A stretch of 64,000 nucleotides of DNA from Pandoraea sputorum. GTDB taxonomy: Bacteria > Pseudomonadota > Gammaproteobacteria > Burkholderiales > Burkholderiaceae. Below, piece by piece: positions 15,921 to 23,768 of this stretch. Below the pieces are notes generated by a model that was not told where the DNA came from, did no database searches, and saw nothing but the letters and a program-made list of their open reading frames with translations. The stretch's first letter is position 1; the number at the start of each line of letters is the position of its first letter. The position numbers and the translations under genes are program-made. The stretch is from NCBI RefSeq assembly GCF_000814845.2, contig NZ_CP010431.2, positions 3,906,001 through 3,970,000 of the forward strand, read 5' to 3'.

Positions 15921-18278
15921 TTAGAACGGCACCGTCAGTACGGCACCGAACGTGCGCGGACGCTCCACGCTGACCAGCGCCGGACCACCCATCGGCATCA
16001 GTGCAGTGCCCGCGGCCAGCAACGCGCGACGGTCGAACAGGTTGCGCAAGTAGAAGTTCAGGCTCGCCTTGCCGAAGTCGATCCCCGCCAGCAGGTCGGT
16101 GACGGCGTAGCCCGGGAGTTGGTAATCGGGGCGACCGGAGCTATTGCTGAAGCCCGAATGGCGACGGCCGACAAAGCGTTCCGCAATACCGACGTACGAG
16201 GCGTACGAGCCGAGCGAGAAGTGGTACGTGCCCGTCAGCGTCGCGGAGAACTTCGCCGAGTTCGGCAGCGGGTCACCCGACTGCGTGCCTGTCGTCGCAT
16301 TGCCCTGCGTCAGCTTGGCGTCGATGTACGAGAAGCCGACACCGAAATTCCAGTGCCGGTCGGGACGGAAGCTGCTGGCCAGCTCGAACCCCTTGATGCG
16401 CGCATTACCGGCATTGAGCACTTGATTGACACCCTCGATTGCGCCGAGCTGCTGAATGTTCTTCCACTCGATGTCGTAGACCGTGGCCGACAGCGACAGA
16501 CGCTTATCGAACAGGTCGGCCTTGTAGCCCGCTTCGTAAGTCCACAGCGTGTCCGGCTGGAACGTGGCGTTGCCGTTACCGGGTAACCCTGTGATCGGGC
16601 TGACGAGTTGCGCGTTCGGCCCCCCGGGGCGATAACCGCTGGCCGCACGAACGTAGACGTTGCTGTTCTCGGTGAGACCGTAGCTCGCCGTCAGCATGTA
16701 GGTCTTGCTGGTGTCCGACGAGGGGGCGGAAATCGTCTGTGCCAGTCCGCCCAGCAGACCACCGGTGGTCTGAGTGAAGTTCTGATTATTGTGGGCAATC
16801 CGCATACCGCCGGTGAGCGCCAATCTCGGCGTCACGTGGTACGTCAGGTCTCCATACGCCGCGTATTCGGTGTAGGTACTCGGTGCCGTGAGCGAGGAAA
16901 GGTTTGCCGAAGATCCGTTAGCAAACGCCGCGACAATCCCCTGATCCGATTCGCTGCGCTCACGCGTGAAGAAGAGTCCCGCAATCCATTCGAGTTGACG
17001 ATTGCCGGGCGACGTCAGACGAAACTCTTGCGTCACCTTGTTCGTCGACGCGATGTTCGCCGCCACGACCGAGTTCAGATTCAACCCCAGCGCGGCCAGC
17101 GCTGGCACGTAGACGACCGACAGATCCTGCGGCGCATTCGTCTTCACCGACTGATACGACGTGATCGAGTTGAAACGCGACCATCCGAAGTCATACTCCA
17201 GGCCGAGCGAGTAAAGCTGCACGTTCTGATGGAACGGCTCGGGTGCATAGATGCTCGTGGTCAGATCGCCGTCGACAGGCTTGCCGCTGTTGTCGTAAGC
17301 GACGTAGTTCGGTGCGTTGCGATTGATGTTCTGGGTAATCGCACTCAGGCGCACGGTGAACTGACTCGTGGGCGTCAGCAGCAGCGAGGCGCGTGCGCCG
17401 TACGTATCGCCCCGGTCGACCCGCGTGCCCGCCTGCGGCCCAACGGCGTCGATATAACCGGCATCGTGCTGACTGAACGCGGACACGCGGACTGCCGCCA
17501 CATCGTTCTTGATGGGGATATTGAGGACTGCGCTGGCGGTATTGCCGATGCCGCCATGCTTGGTCGTCGACAACCCCGCGCTCGCCTGCCCCGAGAACGT
17601 GTTCGTATCCGGCTCGTTGGTGACGTACTTCAGCAATCCGCCCATCGCGCCCGCGCCGTAAAGCGTGCCCTGCGGCCCGCGCAGCACTTCGATGTGGTTC
17701 AGGTCAAGCAGACTCATGTCCAGCGCGAACGTCGCGCCTTGCGAGAACAGCGTGCTCCCGCCGAAGGCGACGTCATCGACATAGACGCCCACGGTCGGAC
17801 CCGTTTGCTCGCCGGTCGTCACGCCACGCATGCTGATCTGTCCCGAACCACTGCCGCCCTGCGTATTGAGGTCGACGCCTGGCTCCGACGAGAGAAAATC
17901 CGACATCGTCTTCGCACCGCTCTTTTGCAACTCTTCGGCCGAGATGACGTTGATCTGCATCGGCACTTCGCGTGCCGGTTCGCGACGGCGCGTTGCCGTC
18001 ACCACGACGGTGTTGAGCGTCGCGCCGTCCTTTGCCGTGGCCGGGGTCACGGTTTGCGCCGCGCCGGGCGCCACGGCATTCGCGTCGGCTGACGGATTGG
18101 CGTTCTCCGCTTCAGCGCTGACCGCGGACGCGGCACCGGGCGGTGTCACGGTCTGCGCATGACCATAGGCCGATGCCAGCCCCAGCAGTGAACCGACCAG
18201 CCAGGTGCCACCGTTGGGCCGAAGTCTGAATCGGTGCAAAGTGTCTGCACTGCGCCTGCGATGCTGTCTGATTGCCAC
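15921..18278 (-). CDS. TonB-dependent outer-membrane receptor
   Basis: A 785-residue receptor. The start is GTG with GAGGAG upstream; a long basic N-terminal region leads into a signal segment ending AYGHAQ. The plug domain has NTVVVTATRRREPAREV as its TonB-box-like region, then DDVAFGG and HIEVLRGPQGTLYGAGAMGG. The beta-barrel continues to a C-terminal Phe. It resembles receptors for organic ligands more than the classical siderophore type. The promoter element upstream (18387-18441, minus strand) matches the tonB promoter. Downstream and cotranscribed is an S12 hydrolase. The ligand is inferred to be a peptide. Confidence 0.9.
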   Translation of the reverse strand: MAIRQHRRRSADTLHRFRLRPNGGTWLVGSLLGLASAYGHAQTVTPPGAASAVSAEAENANPSADANAVAPGAAQTVTPATAKDGATLNTVVVTATRRREPAREVPMQINVISAEELQKSGAKTMSDFLSSEPGVDLNTQGGSGSGQISMRGVTTGEQTGPTVGVYVDDVAFGGSTLFSQGATFALDMSLLDLNHIEVLRGPQGTLYGAGAMGGLLKYVTNEPDTNTFSGQASAGLSTTKHGGIGNTASAVLNIPIKNDVAAVRVSAFSQHDAGYIDAVGPQAGTRVDRGDTYGARASLLLTPTSQFTVRLSAITQNINRNAPNYVAYDNSGKPVDGDLTTSIYAPEPFHQNVQLYSLGLEYDFGWSRFNSITSYQSVKTNAPQDLSVVYVPALAALGLNLNSVVAANIASTNKVTQEFRLTSPGNRQLEWIAGLFFTRERSESDQGIVAAFANGSSANLSSLTAPSTYTEYAAYGDLTYHVTPRLALTGGMRIAHNNQNFTQTTGGLLGGLAQTISAPSSDTSKTYMLTASYGLTENSNVYVRAASGYRPGGPNAQLVSPITGLPGNGNATFQPDTLWTYEAGYKADLFDKRLSLSATVYDIEWKNIQQLGAIEGVNQVLNAGNARIKGFELASSFRPDRHWNFGVGFSYIDAKLTQGNATTGTQSGDPLPNSAKFSATLTGTYHFSLGSYASYVGIAERFVGRRHSGFSNSSGRPDYQLPGYAVTDLLAGIDFGKASLNFYLRNLFDRRALLAAGTALMPMGGPALVSVERPRTFGAVLTVPF

Positions 18279-18386
18279 TGTCGTCTCCTCGGGGGTTTCC
18301 GCGCTTCGGTCATCGCCGATGCCTTCGCGGTATGGATCGTGTTGCGCGGTGTGCCCACGCTCATCGGAGTCTTAGCTCCGGCATGA

Positions 18387-18441
18387 ACGTTATTTGTGCG
18401 ATATTTCTGGTTCATGTGGACTTTGTATCGCGCGTGAAACA
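18387..18441 (-). promoter_or_regulatory. TonB-receptor promoter/operator element
   Basis: Read on the minus strand it opens with the dyad TGTTTC-ACGCGC-GATACA (18441-18424), continues with ATGAACCAGAAATA (18415-18402) and ends with TAACGT (18392-18387), all at the same spacing as in the tonB element. It lies 109-163 bp upstream of the receptor start. This is the clearest shared promoter pair in the window. Confidence 0.65.
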
Positions 18442-18504
18442 TAGATCCCCTGAGTGCGGCGTCCCGCCCATGCGGGATTCAGACGGACGGTGCGTGCTCC
18501 CGGA

Positions 18505-18522
18505 TGTTTCCGTCCTGAAACA
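18505..18522. promoter_or_regulatory. Putative operator site upstream of the histidine kinase
   Basis: TGTTTC-CGTCCT-GAAACA is a perfect 6-6-6 dyad matching TGTWTC-N6-GAWACA. It lies 35 bp before the chosen kinase start and matches the regulator-gene site at 16 of 18 positions. The 279-bp gap 18279-18557 otherwise holds only the receptor promoter. Confidence 0.6.
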
Positions 18523-18557
18523 ATCTGTTGACGAAGCTGCTACATGCGCGCGGGATA

Positions 18558-19598
18558 ATGGCGCGCATGTTCGAATCCTCATCTACCGCGCCGGCCGGAA
18601 CTTCCATGCAAAAGCCATCGTTCGATTCCGCGTTCTATCGACTGCTGTTCGTCATGCTCGTGATGGTGGCGTTGACGCAAGCCGGCACCGCGGTGCTGCT
18701 TTACACGTTCTATTCGTCTGCCGCCTTCAGAGCGCCTCCCGGCATGTCGACCGGGCTGCAATTGAGTCTGGCGGCCACAGTTCAGATCGTGCCGCTGCTT
18801 TTCTCATCGTGGATCGGAGCGCGCATGCTGTCGGTGCCGTTCCGGTCGCTCGCCGCTGGCGCGGCAGAGTTGTCGCGCAATATGGACGCACCGCCGATTC
18901 CCGAAGCGGGGCCCATCGAAGCGCGTCAGGCGGCGCGCGTCTTCAACTCGATGCAGGCGGCCATCCGGCGTCAGGTCAACGACCGCAATCGCTTTCTGGC
19001 GGCGGTGTCGCATGACTTACGCACGCCGCTCACACGTATGCGCCTGCGCGTACGCACGCTCGAAGGCTCGGAGTTCAACGACCGGATGATTGCCGACATC
19101 GACGAAATGACGCAGTTGCTCGATGCGACGCTCTCGTTTCTTCGTAACGAGGCGGTCACCGAAGAATTCAGCCCCATCGATATCGATGCGCTGATGGACG
19201 CCATTGCGGAAGATGCGCTGGAAAGCGGTCAGAAAGTCACGGTGCACGGCGCTATCGCGCCACTCCCCGCGCAACCGCTGGCGTTGAAGCGCTGCCTGAC
19301 CAATCTGGTCGCGAATGCCATCCGCTACGGCGGCGAGGCGCGCATCGAACTGATCGACGGCGAAGACGAAGTGCAGATCGATATCGTGGATCGTGGCCCC
19401 GGCATTCCGGAGCGCGATCTCGAACGGGTGCTGGAGCCGTTCTTCCGGCTTGAGGGGTCTCGCAGCCGGGACACCGGCGGCACCGGACTCGGGCTGGCCA
19501 TCGCGAACGATGTCGTCAAACGTCACGCGGGTTCGCTGACGTTGCTCAATGCGCGAGATGGCGGGCTGATCGCCCGTGTGGTGCTACCGAGGCAATAG
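18558..19598 (+). CDS. Sensor histidine kinase (EnvZ/PmrB-like)
   Basis: A 346-residue membrane kinase. Two membrane segments (about residues 27-50 and 67-88) enclose only some 16 periplasmic residues. A HAMP-like region follows. The phospho-acceptor is His152 in AAVSHDLRTPLTR, with N box NLVANAIRYGG and ATP-lid motifs DRGPGIP and GGTGLGLAIAND. The start is uncertain: ATG at 18558 or 18567 is likely, since the longer TTG frame begins right beside the operator. With so small a sensor loop it probably senses within the membrane or through a partner. The cognate regulator is most likely the distant gene at 6588-7301. Confidence 0.88.
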   Translation: MARMFESSSTAPAGTSMQKPSFDSAFYRLLFVMLVMVALTQAGTAVLLYTFYSSAAFRAPPGMSTGLQLSLAATVQIVPLLFSSWIGARMLSVPFRSLAAGAAELSRNMDAPPIPEAGPIEARQAARVFNSMQAAIRRQVNDRNRFLAAVSHDLRTPLTRMRLRVRTLEGSEFNDRMIADIDEMTQLLDATLSFLRNEAVTEEFSPIDIDALMDAIAEDALESGQKVTVHGAIAPLPAQPLALKRCLTNLVANAIRYGGEARIELIDGEDEVQIDIVDRGPGIPERDLERVLEPFFRLEGSRSRDTGGTGLGLAIANDVVKRHAGSLTLLNARDGGLIARVVLPRQ

Positions 19599-19632
19599 GC
19601 GTCGCACGAACGTGTACGGGTGCGCCGTCGTG

Positions 19633-19650
19633 TGTGTCAATGTCGATACA
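19633..19650. promoter_or_regulatory. Putative operator site upstream of the M81 peptidase gene
   Basis: TGTGTC-AATGTC-GATACA fits the five-site consensus with one substitution, 73 bp before the M81 ATG. A second inverted repeat, GTGTGAA...TTCACAC (19688-19694/19704-19710), sits immediately before the start codon. Confidence 0.55.
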
Positions 19651-19723
19651 CACTGCTCACAATCAGGCAATGCGGTCCTCATAGAGTGTGTGAAACGACC
19701 TCCTTCACACCTCTGGACTCGCA

Positions 19724-21181
19724 ATGAAGATCTTCGCGGCAAACCTTTCCACCGAAACGAACACATTCGCGCCGTGCCCCACGGGATGGGGTGGATTTCA
19801 GGAGAACGGGATCTACCGGGGCGACGCCAGCATCCGTGCGTCCGATAGCGTGGGCTACATGATGGCCGAGCTTCGTCGTCTCGCCGAAGCGGACGGTCAC
19901 GAACTGGCCGAAGGCCTGAGTGCCGAGGCACAGCCGTCTGGCCCGGTGATTCGCGAAGTGTATGAAACATTGCGCGACGAAATCGTCGCCGGTGTGCGCG
20001 CCGCCCTGCCGCTGGACGCCGTCGTCCTCACGCTGCACGGCGCGATGGTTGCGCAAAACCACGACGACTGCGAAGGCGATCTCCTCGCTTGCATTCGCGA
20101 AGTGGTCGGCCCGGATGTGCCCATTGCCGCGACGCTCGATCCGCACTGCCACTTCACCGAGCTGATGCAGTACGCGGCCAATATTCTCATCGCCTACAAA
20201 GAGTATCCGCACACCGACGGCATCGAGCGACTGCATGAAGTCTATCGACTCGTGACGCAGACGGCCGAACGAAAAGTCTCGCCGGTCACTGCCGTGCACG
20301 ATTGCCGGATGGTCGGCGCATGGCACACCACGACGGAACCGATGGCCGGCTTCGTTCGCCGGATGAAGTCGTTCGAGGGGCATGACGGCATTTTGTCCGT
20401 CTCGTTGGGTCACGGCTTTCCGTGGGGCGATGTGCCCGAAGCCGGTGCGAAGCTCTGGGTCGTTGCGGATGGCGACCCGCAGCGCGCCGCCGCACTCGCA
20501 CATCAGTTGGGCAACGAGTTCTGGGCGTTGCGCCACGAAGTCCAGCCCAAATGGCTCGATCTCGATCATGGCCTCGACGCGGCACTCGCCGTCGGCACCG
20601 GTCCGGTGGTCGTAGCGGATGTGGCGGACAACCCGGGCGGGGGTGCGCCGGGTGACAGCACCTTCATCCTTCGACGGATTGTCGAGCGGGACATCCCCAA
20701 CGTCGCACTGGGTTGCTTCTGGGATCTGGGGGCCATTCAGATCTGTGCGGACGCCGGTGTCGGAGCCACGCTCGATCTTCGGATCGGCGGGAAGTGCGGC
20801 ACCGCCTCAGGCGACCCCATCGATCTACGGGTCACGATACGCGCTGTGCACGATACGCACTCGCAGAGTATTCGCGGCATGTCGATTCCTCTCGGCCGCT
20901 CGGTCTGGGTCGAAGGGCCGAACGGTCTGGACATCGTGCTCGTTTCCATACGAACACAAGTCATTGGGGTCGACGCGTTCACCGGTCTCGGCATTGCGAT
21001 GGACGCCAAGCGTCTGGTGATCGTGAAATCGACACAGCACTTCCAGGCGGAATTTGCGCCGCGCGCGAAGGCCGTTGTGCATCTTGCGGCACCGGGCGCA
21101 CTGACGCCTGACTTCGCAGCACTTCCCTATCGCCACCGCAGCCTCAACTACTGGCCTCGCGTTGAGAATCCCTTTGTTTGA
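19724..21181 (+). CDS. M81 family metallopeptidase (MlrC-like)
   Basis: A 485-residue enzyme of the microcystinase MlrC family (MEROPS M81). It opens MKIFAANLSTETNTF. Putative catalytic and zinc residues are Glu11, His105 (TLHGAM), Asp139 and His141 (LDPHCH) and His163 (YPHTDG). Their spacing matches the Glu, His, Asp, His, His set I recall from characterised MlrC. MlrC cleaves linear peptides containing D-amino acids and Adda during microcystin breakdown; most M81 members have unknown substrates. It follows the histidine kinase by 125 bp and has its own copy of the regulon operator. A double terminator region follows. Confidence 0.85.
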   Translation: MKIFAANLSTETNTFAPCPTGWGGFQENGIYRGDASIRASDSVGYMMAELRRLAEADGHELAEGLSAEAQPSGPVIREVYETLRDEIVAGVRAALPLDAVVLTLHGAMVAQNHDDCEGDLLACIREVVGPDVPIAATLDPHCHFTELMQYAANILIAYKEYPHTDGIERLHEVYRLVTQTAERKVSPVTAVHDCRMVGAWHTTTEPMAGFVRRMKSFEGHDGILSVSLGHGFPWGDVPEAGAKLWVVADGDPQRAAALAHQLGNEFWALRHEVQPKWLDLDHGLDAALAVGTGPVVVADVADNPGGGAPGDSTFILRRIVERDIPNVALGCFWDLGAIQICADAGVGATLDLRIGGKCGTASGDPIDLRVTIRAVHDTHSQSIRGMSIPLGRSVWVEGPNGLDIVLVSIRTQVIGVDAFTGLGIAMDAKRLVIVKSTQHFQAEFAPRAKAVVHLAAPGALTPDFAALPYRHRSLNYWPRVENPFV

Positions 21182-21252
21182 CTCGCCGCATCTCGCGCTC
21201 AACCGAACGCTTGATCAGAATTTCGCCCGCCAAGTGCGGGCCAGTCTGACGA

Positions 21253-21313
21253 TTTGCCGGGCTTCGCCAAAACTCCGGCAAATTTTTGCCCTTCCTCGCG
21301 AAGGGCATTTTTT
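21253..21313 (+). terminator. Tandem intrinsic terminators after the M81 gene
   Basis: The first hairpin pairs TTTGCCGG (21253-21260) with CCGGCAAA (21275-21282) and is followed by TTTTT. The second pairs GCCCTTC (21288-21294) with GAAGGGC (21300-21306) and is followed by ATTTTTTC. Both are oriented for rightward transcription, and the second reaches the stop codon of the convergent dadA-like gene. Confidence 0.8.
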
Positions 21314-22545
21314 CAGAACCTGTCGGCTCGAAACGGCGTCGGGTCAACCAGCGTCCGCTCACCCGAAATCATCTCTGCGATCAGACGGCCCGTCACCGGT
21401 CCGAGCGTCAGCCCGTGATGCGCGTGACCGAACGCGAACCAAAGATCGCGATGCCGCAGCGCCGGGCCGATGATCGGCAACATATCGGGCGTGCAAGGAC
21501 GACTGCCCATCCACGGTTGCGCTTCGACCGGCGTGCCGAGCGGGAACACGCGTCTGGCCAACGGCTCCACTGCCGCGAGTTGAACCGGCGTGCGAGGGGC
21601 GTCACGCAACGCAAGTTCAACGCCAGTCGTCAGACGGATGCCCTGATTCATTGGTGCCATCACAAAGCCGCGCTCCGCATCCAGGACCGTTTGGTTCAAC
21701 GTTGCACCGTTCTCGGGGCGGAAATGCCGGTGATAGCCGCGCTTGGCGACTAACGGCAGCCGGTAGCCCAGCGCTTTCGTGACGGTGTCGGACCATGGCC
21801 CCATCGCAACGACCGCATGCCGACCTTCGATCTCGCCGTCTTCGGTTTGCACGCGCCAGTGAGGCTTCAATGTGGTGGCGTCTCCCCGAACGATGCGTCC
21901 TCCGAGCGACGTGAAGTGTTGCGCATAGCGACTCACCAGTTCGCCTGGATCGCGTATCGAGCCGGAGGCCGTGTAGCGAATCGCGCCTGCCAGCGTTGTC
22001 GCGAGCGACGGTTCGTCGCGCTGAAGCTGCGCGGCGTCTAGCGGCTCGAACGGTACTTCGTACTCGCTTCGCCAGCGCCCGGCTTCGCGGTACGCTGCGT
22101 CGAACGCGCCTGCCGTGTGGAAGATCTTCAGCCAGCCGCCTTCGCGCAGCAGATCCCGCGCGCCCGCGCGTTCGATCAGGGCGTTGTGCTCCGTCAGACA
22201 ATGCTCGATGAGGGTGCTGTAATGGCGGGCGATCTGCACGTGACGCTGCGCTGCGGAGTGGTGCCAGTAGCGCGCGAGAAATGGCGCGATGCCCGGCAGT
22301 GCCGCCAGGTGATAGCGCACGTCCGTCGACCGATTACGCGCATAACGAAGCAGCGTTCCGATGTCTCTGGCGAACGCGTACGGATACACGCCTTCGCGCT
22401 GTATCAGTCCGGCGTTCCCGTAGGACGTCTCGCGTCCGGGCGCGGCACGGTCGACGAGGACCGTGTTCAGCCCCCGACGCTGAAGATGGATCGCGGTGGA
22501 GGTGCCGACAATACCAGCACCGAGCACAAGCACGTCGACCGTCAT
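21313..22545 (-). CDS. DadA-like FAD-dependent D-amino acid dehydrogenase
   Basis: A 410-residue flavoprotein of the DAO family. The N-terminal FAD-binding motif is VLVLGAGIVGTSTAIHL. Family-typical later stretches include TSYGNAGLIQ, PWMGSRPCTPDMLPIIGP and GHAHHGLTLGPVTGRLIA near the C-terminus. DadA enzymes oxidise D-amino acids to imino acids, passing electrons to the respiratory chain. The ATG overlaps the TGA of the upstream ridA by 4 bp, so the two are translationally coupled. The partnership is logical, as RidA hydrolyses the imine product. Substrate range is unknown. Confidence 0.85.
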   Translation of the reverse strand: MTVDVLVLGAGIVGTSTAIHLQRRGLNTVLVDRAAPGRETSYGNAGLIQREGVYPYAFARDIGTLLRYARNRSTDVRYHLAALPGIAPFLARYWHHSAAQRHVQIARHYSTLIEHCLTEHNALIERAGARDLLREGGWLKIFHTAGAFDAAYREAGRWRSEYEVPFEPLDAAQLQRDEPSLATTLAGAIRYTASGSIRDPGELVSRYAQHFTSLGGRIVRGDATTLKPHWRVQTEDGEIEGRHAVVAMGPWSDTVTKALGYRLPLVAKRGYHRHFRPENGATLNQTVLDAERGFVMAPMNQGIRLTTGVELALRDAPRTPVQLAAVEPLARRVFPLGTPVEAQPWMGSRPCTPDMLPIIGPALRHRDLWFAFGHAHHGLTLGPVTGRLIAEMISGERTLVDPTPFRADRF

Positions 22546-22895
22546 GCCAGCGCCGTGACGGAAACTTCCACGTCGAAACCAGCGCGCATCAGCAGCGATT
22601 GAACACACGCACGCGTGGGGGCGTGCCCATCCGGCACCCAGACGTCCCACACGCGATTGAATTCGTCGAAATGACGTGCGTCGGACAGCCAGATGTTCGC
22701 AGTGAGCAGACGCGTCTTTTCGATCCCCGCCTCGGCCAGCAGCGCGTCGATGTGTTTGAGCACTTCGATGGTCTGATCGGTAATCGTCGCGCCCGCAGTG
22801 TCCGGTACCTGACCCGCAAGATATACAACCCCGTTAGCCACGACCACCTGACTCATGCGGCCGTTGGTTTGCATGCGCGTGATGTCTTTCTTCAT
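22542..22895 (-). CDS. RidA-family enamine/imine deaminase
   Basis: A 117-residue YjgF/YER057c/UK114-family protein with the typical ANGVVYLAGQVP strand and ATRACVQSLLM-like segment (PTRACVQ), whose Arg binds the carboxylate of the imino acid. RidA proteins release ammonia from reactive enamines and imines made by amino acid oxidases or PLP enzymes. It is the first gene of the two-gene operon with dadA (4-bp overlap). It is divergent from a XRE-cupin regulator across a 188-bp region holding two tandem palindromes. Confidence 0.88.
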   Translation of the reverse strand: MKKDITRMQTNGRMSQVVVANGVVYLAGQVPDTAGATITDQTIEVLKHIDALLAEAGIEKTRLLTANIWLSDARHFDEFNRVWDVWVPDGHAPTRACVQSLLMRAGFDVEVSVTALA

Positions 22896-22970
22896 GGTGC
22901 GAACTCGAAAAAGAGAAGTGAATGAACGGCCGCTAACGTAGACTCGACGGATTCGCGGCGAAGTGAATTA

Positions 22971-23004
22971 TCATATATGAGAATTATGATTCTCGTATAC
23001 GAGA
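22971..23004. promoter_or_regulatory. Two tandem palindromic operators between ridA and the XRE-cupin gene
   Basis: TCATATATGAGA (22971-22982) and TCGTATACGAGA (22993-23004) are related sequences 22 bp apart, about two helical turns. The second lies in the perfect 14-bp palindrome TCTCGTATACGAGA. They occupy an A/T-rich stretch, so they probably overlap the divergent promoters and bind the XRE-cupin protein. Confidence 0.65.
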
Positions 23005-23083
23005 AAATACCGACACCGTAACGAGATCAACGACGCCGTGTTTTGTTCGGAGGATATGAACGGGACATGGTCAGTGAAGTGCT

Positions 23084-23758
23084 ATGACGCCACCTACACG
23101 AAAGAAGACGCCGACGTCGGCCAAGCGGAAGCAGACCCGGAGCGAGAGCGGGCAGATCAGCCAGATCAGCCAGATCAGCCATCAGACAGTGGGCGCACGG
23201 CTGCGCAGTGCGCGCAGCGCCCTTGGACTAACGCTCAAGGCGCTGAGCGAGCGCTCAGGCGTGGCGGTCTCCACCATCTCGAAGGCGGAGCGCGGCGATA
23301 TCGCGCTGACGTACGACAAATTCGGTGCGTTGGCGCGCGCGTTGAACCTGGACTATTCCGCGATCTTCGGCGACGAAGAGTCGACACCCGGCGGCGCGAT
23401 GACTCCGTCGTTCACCGCCGCCGGAAAGCAGGCGATCTACGAGACGCCGAACTATCGCTACGGCATGATCGCCTCCGATCTGCACGACAAGCGCATGGTG
23501 CCGATGCGCGCGCACATCCGCGCGCGGAAGCTGGAAGACTTTCCCGACTACATTCGCCACGCTGGTGAGGAGTTTGTTTTCGTCTTATCGGGCAACTTGT
23601 TGTTGCAGTTCGAGAACGGCACGGCGTTCCGGCTGGCACCAGGCGACAGCCTCTACTTCGACAGCGGCGTGGGGCATGTGTATCTGAGTGAGCACGAGGA
23701 CGGCGTCGACGCTGTCGTCTGTTGTGTGGACATGAATGTCCCGCACCCGGTGCTGTGA
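23084..23758 (+). CDS. XRE-family regulator with C-terminal cupin domain
   Basis: A 224-residue regulator. A basic N-terminal tail (residues 1-35) precedes a helix-turn-helix, VGARLRSARSALGLTLKALS followed by GVAVSTISKAERG. The C-terminal cupin domain contains HAGEEFVFVLSGNLLLQFE and APGDSLYFDSGVGHVY. This architecture (as in PuuR and many amino acid or amine regulators) senses a small ligand in the cupin. It is divergent from ridA-dadA and most likely regulates them through the palindromes at 22971-23004. The tail includes a triple Gln-Ile-Ser repeat. Confidence 0.9.
   Translation: MTPPTRKKTPTSAKRKQTRSESGQISQISQISHQTVGARLRSARSALGLTLKALSERSGVAVSTISKAERGDIALTYDKFGALARALNLDYSAIFGDEESTPGGAMTPSFTAAGKQAIYETPNYRYGMIASDLHDKRMVPMRAHIRARKLEDFPDYIRHAGEEFVFVLSGNLLLQFENGTAFRLAPGDSLYFDSGVGHVYLSEHEDGVDAVVCCVDMNVPHPVL
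23153..23179. repeat. Three exact tandem 9-bp repeats inside the XRE-cupin gene
   Basis: CAGATCAGC is repeated three times in frame, encoding Gln-Ile-Ser three times just before the DNA-binding domain. Likely slippage in a flexible tail; copy number may vary between strains. Confidence 0.85.
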
Positions 23759-23768
23759 GAGCGGGCCA

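Noticed and set aside
16608..18092. 494-codon plus-strand frame opposite the TonB receptor
   Set aside because: Arg-rich antisense shadow with no recognisable domain; the receptor frame has plug and barrel motifs.
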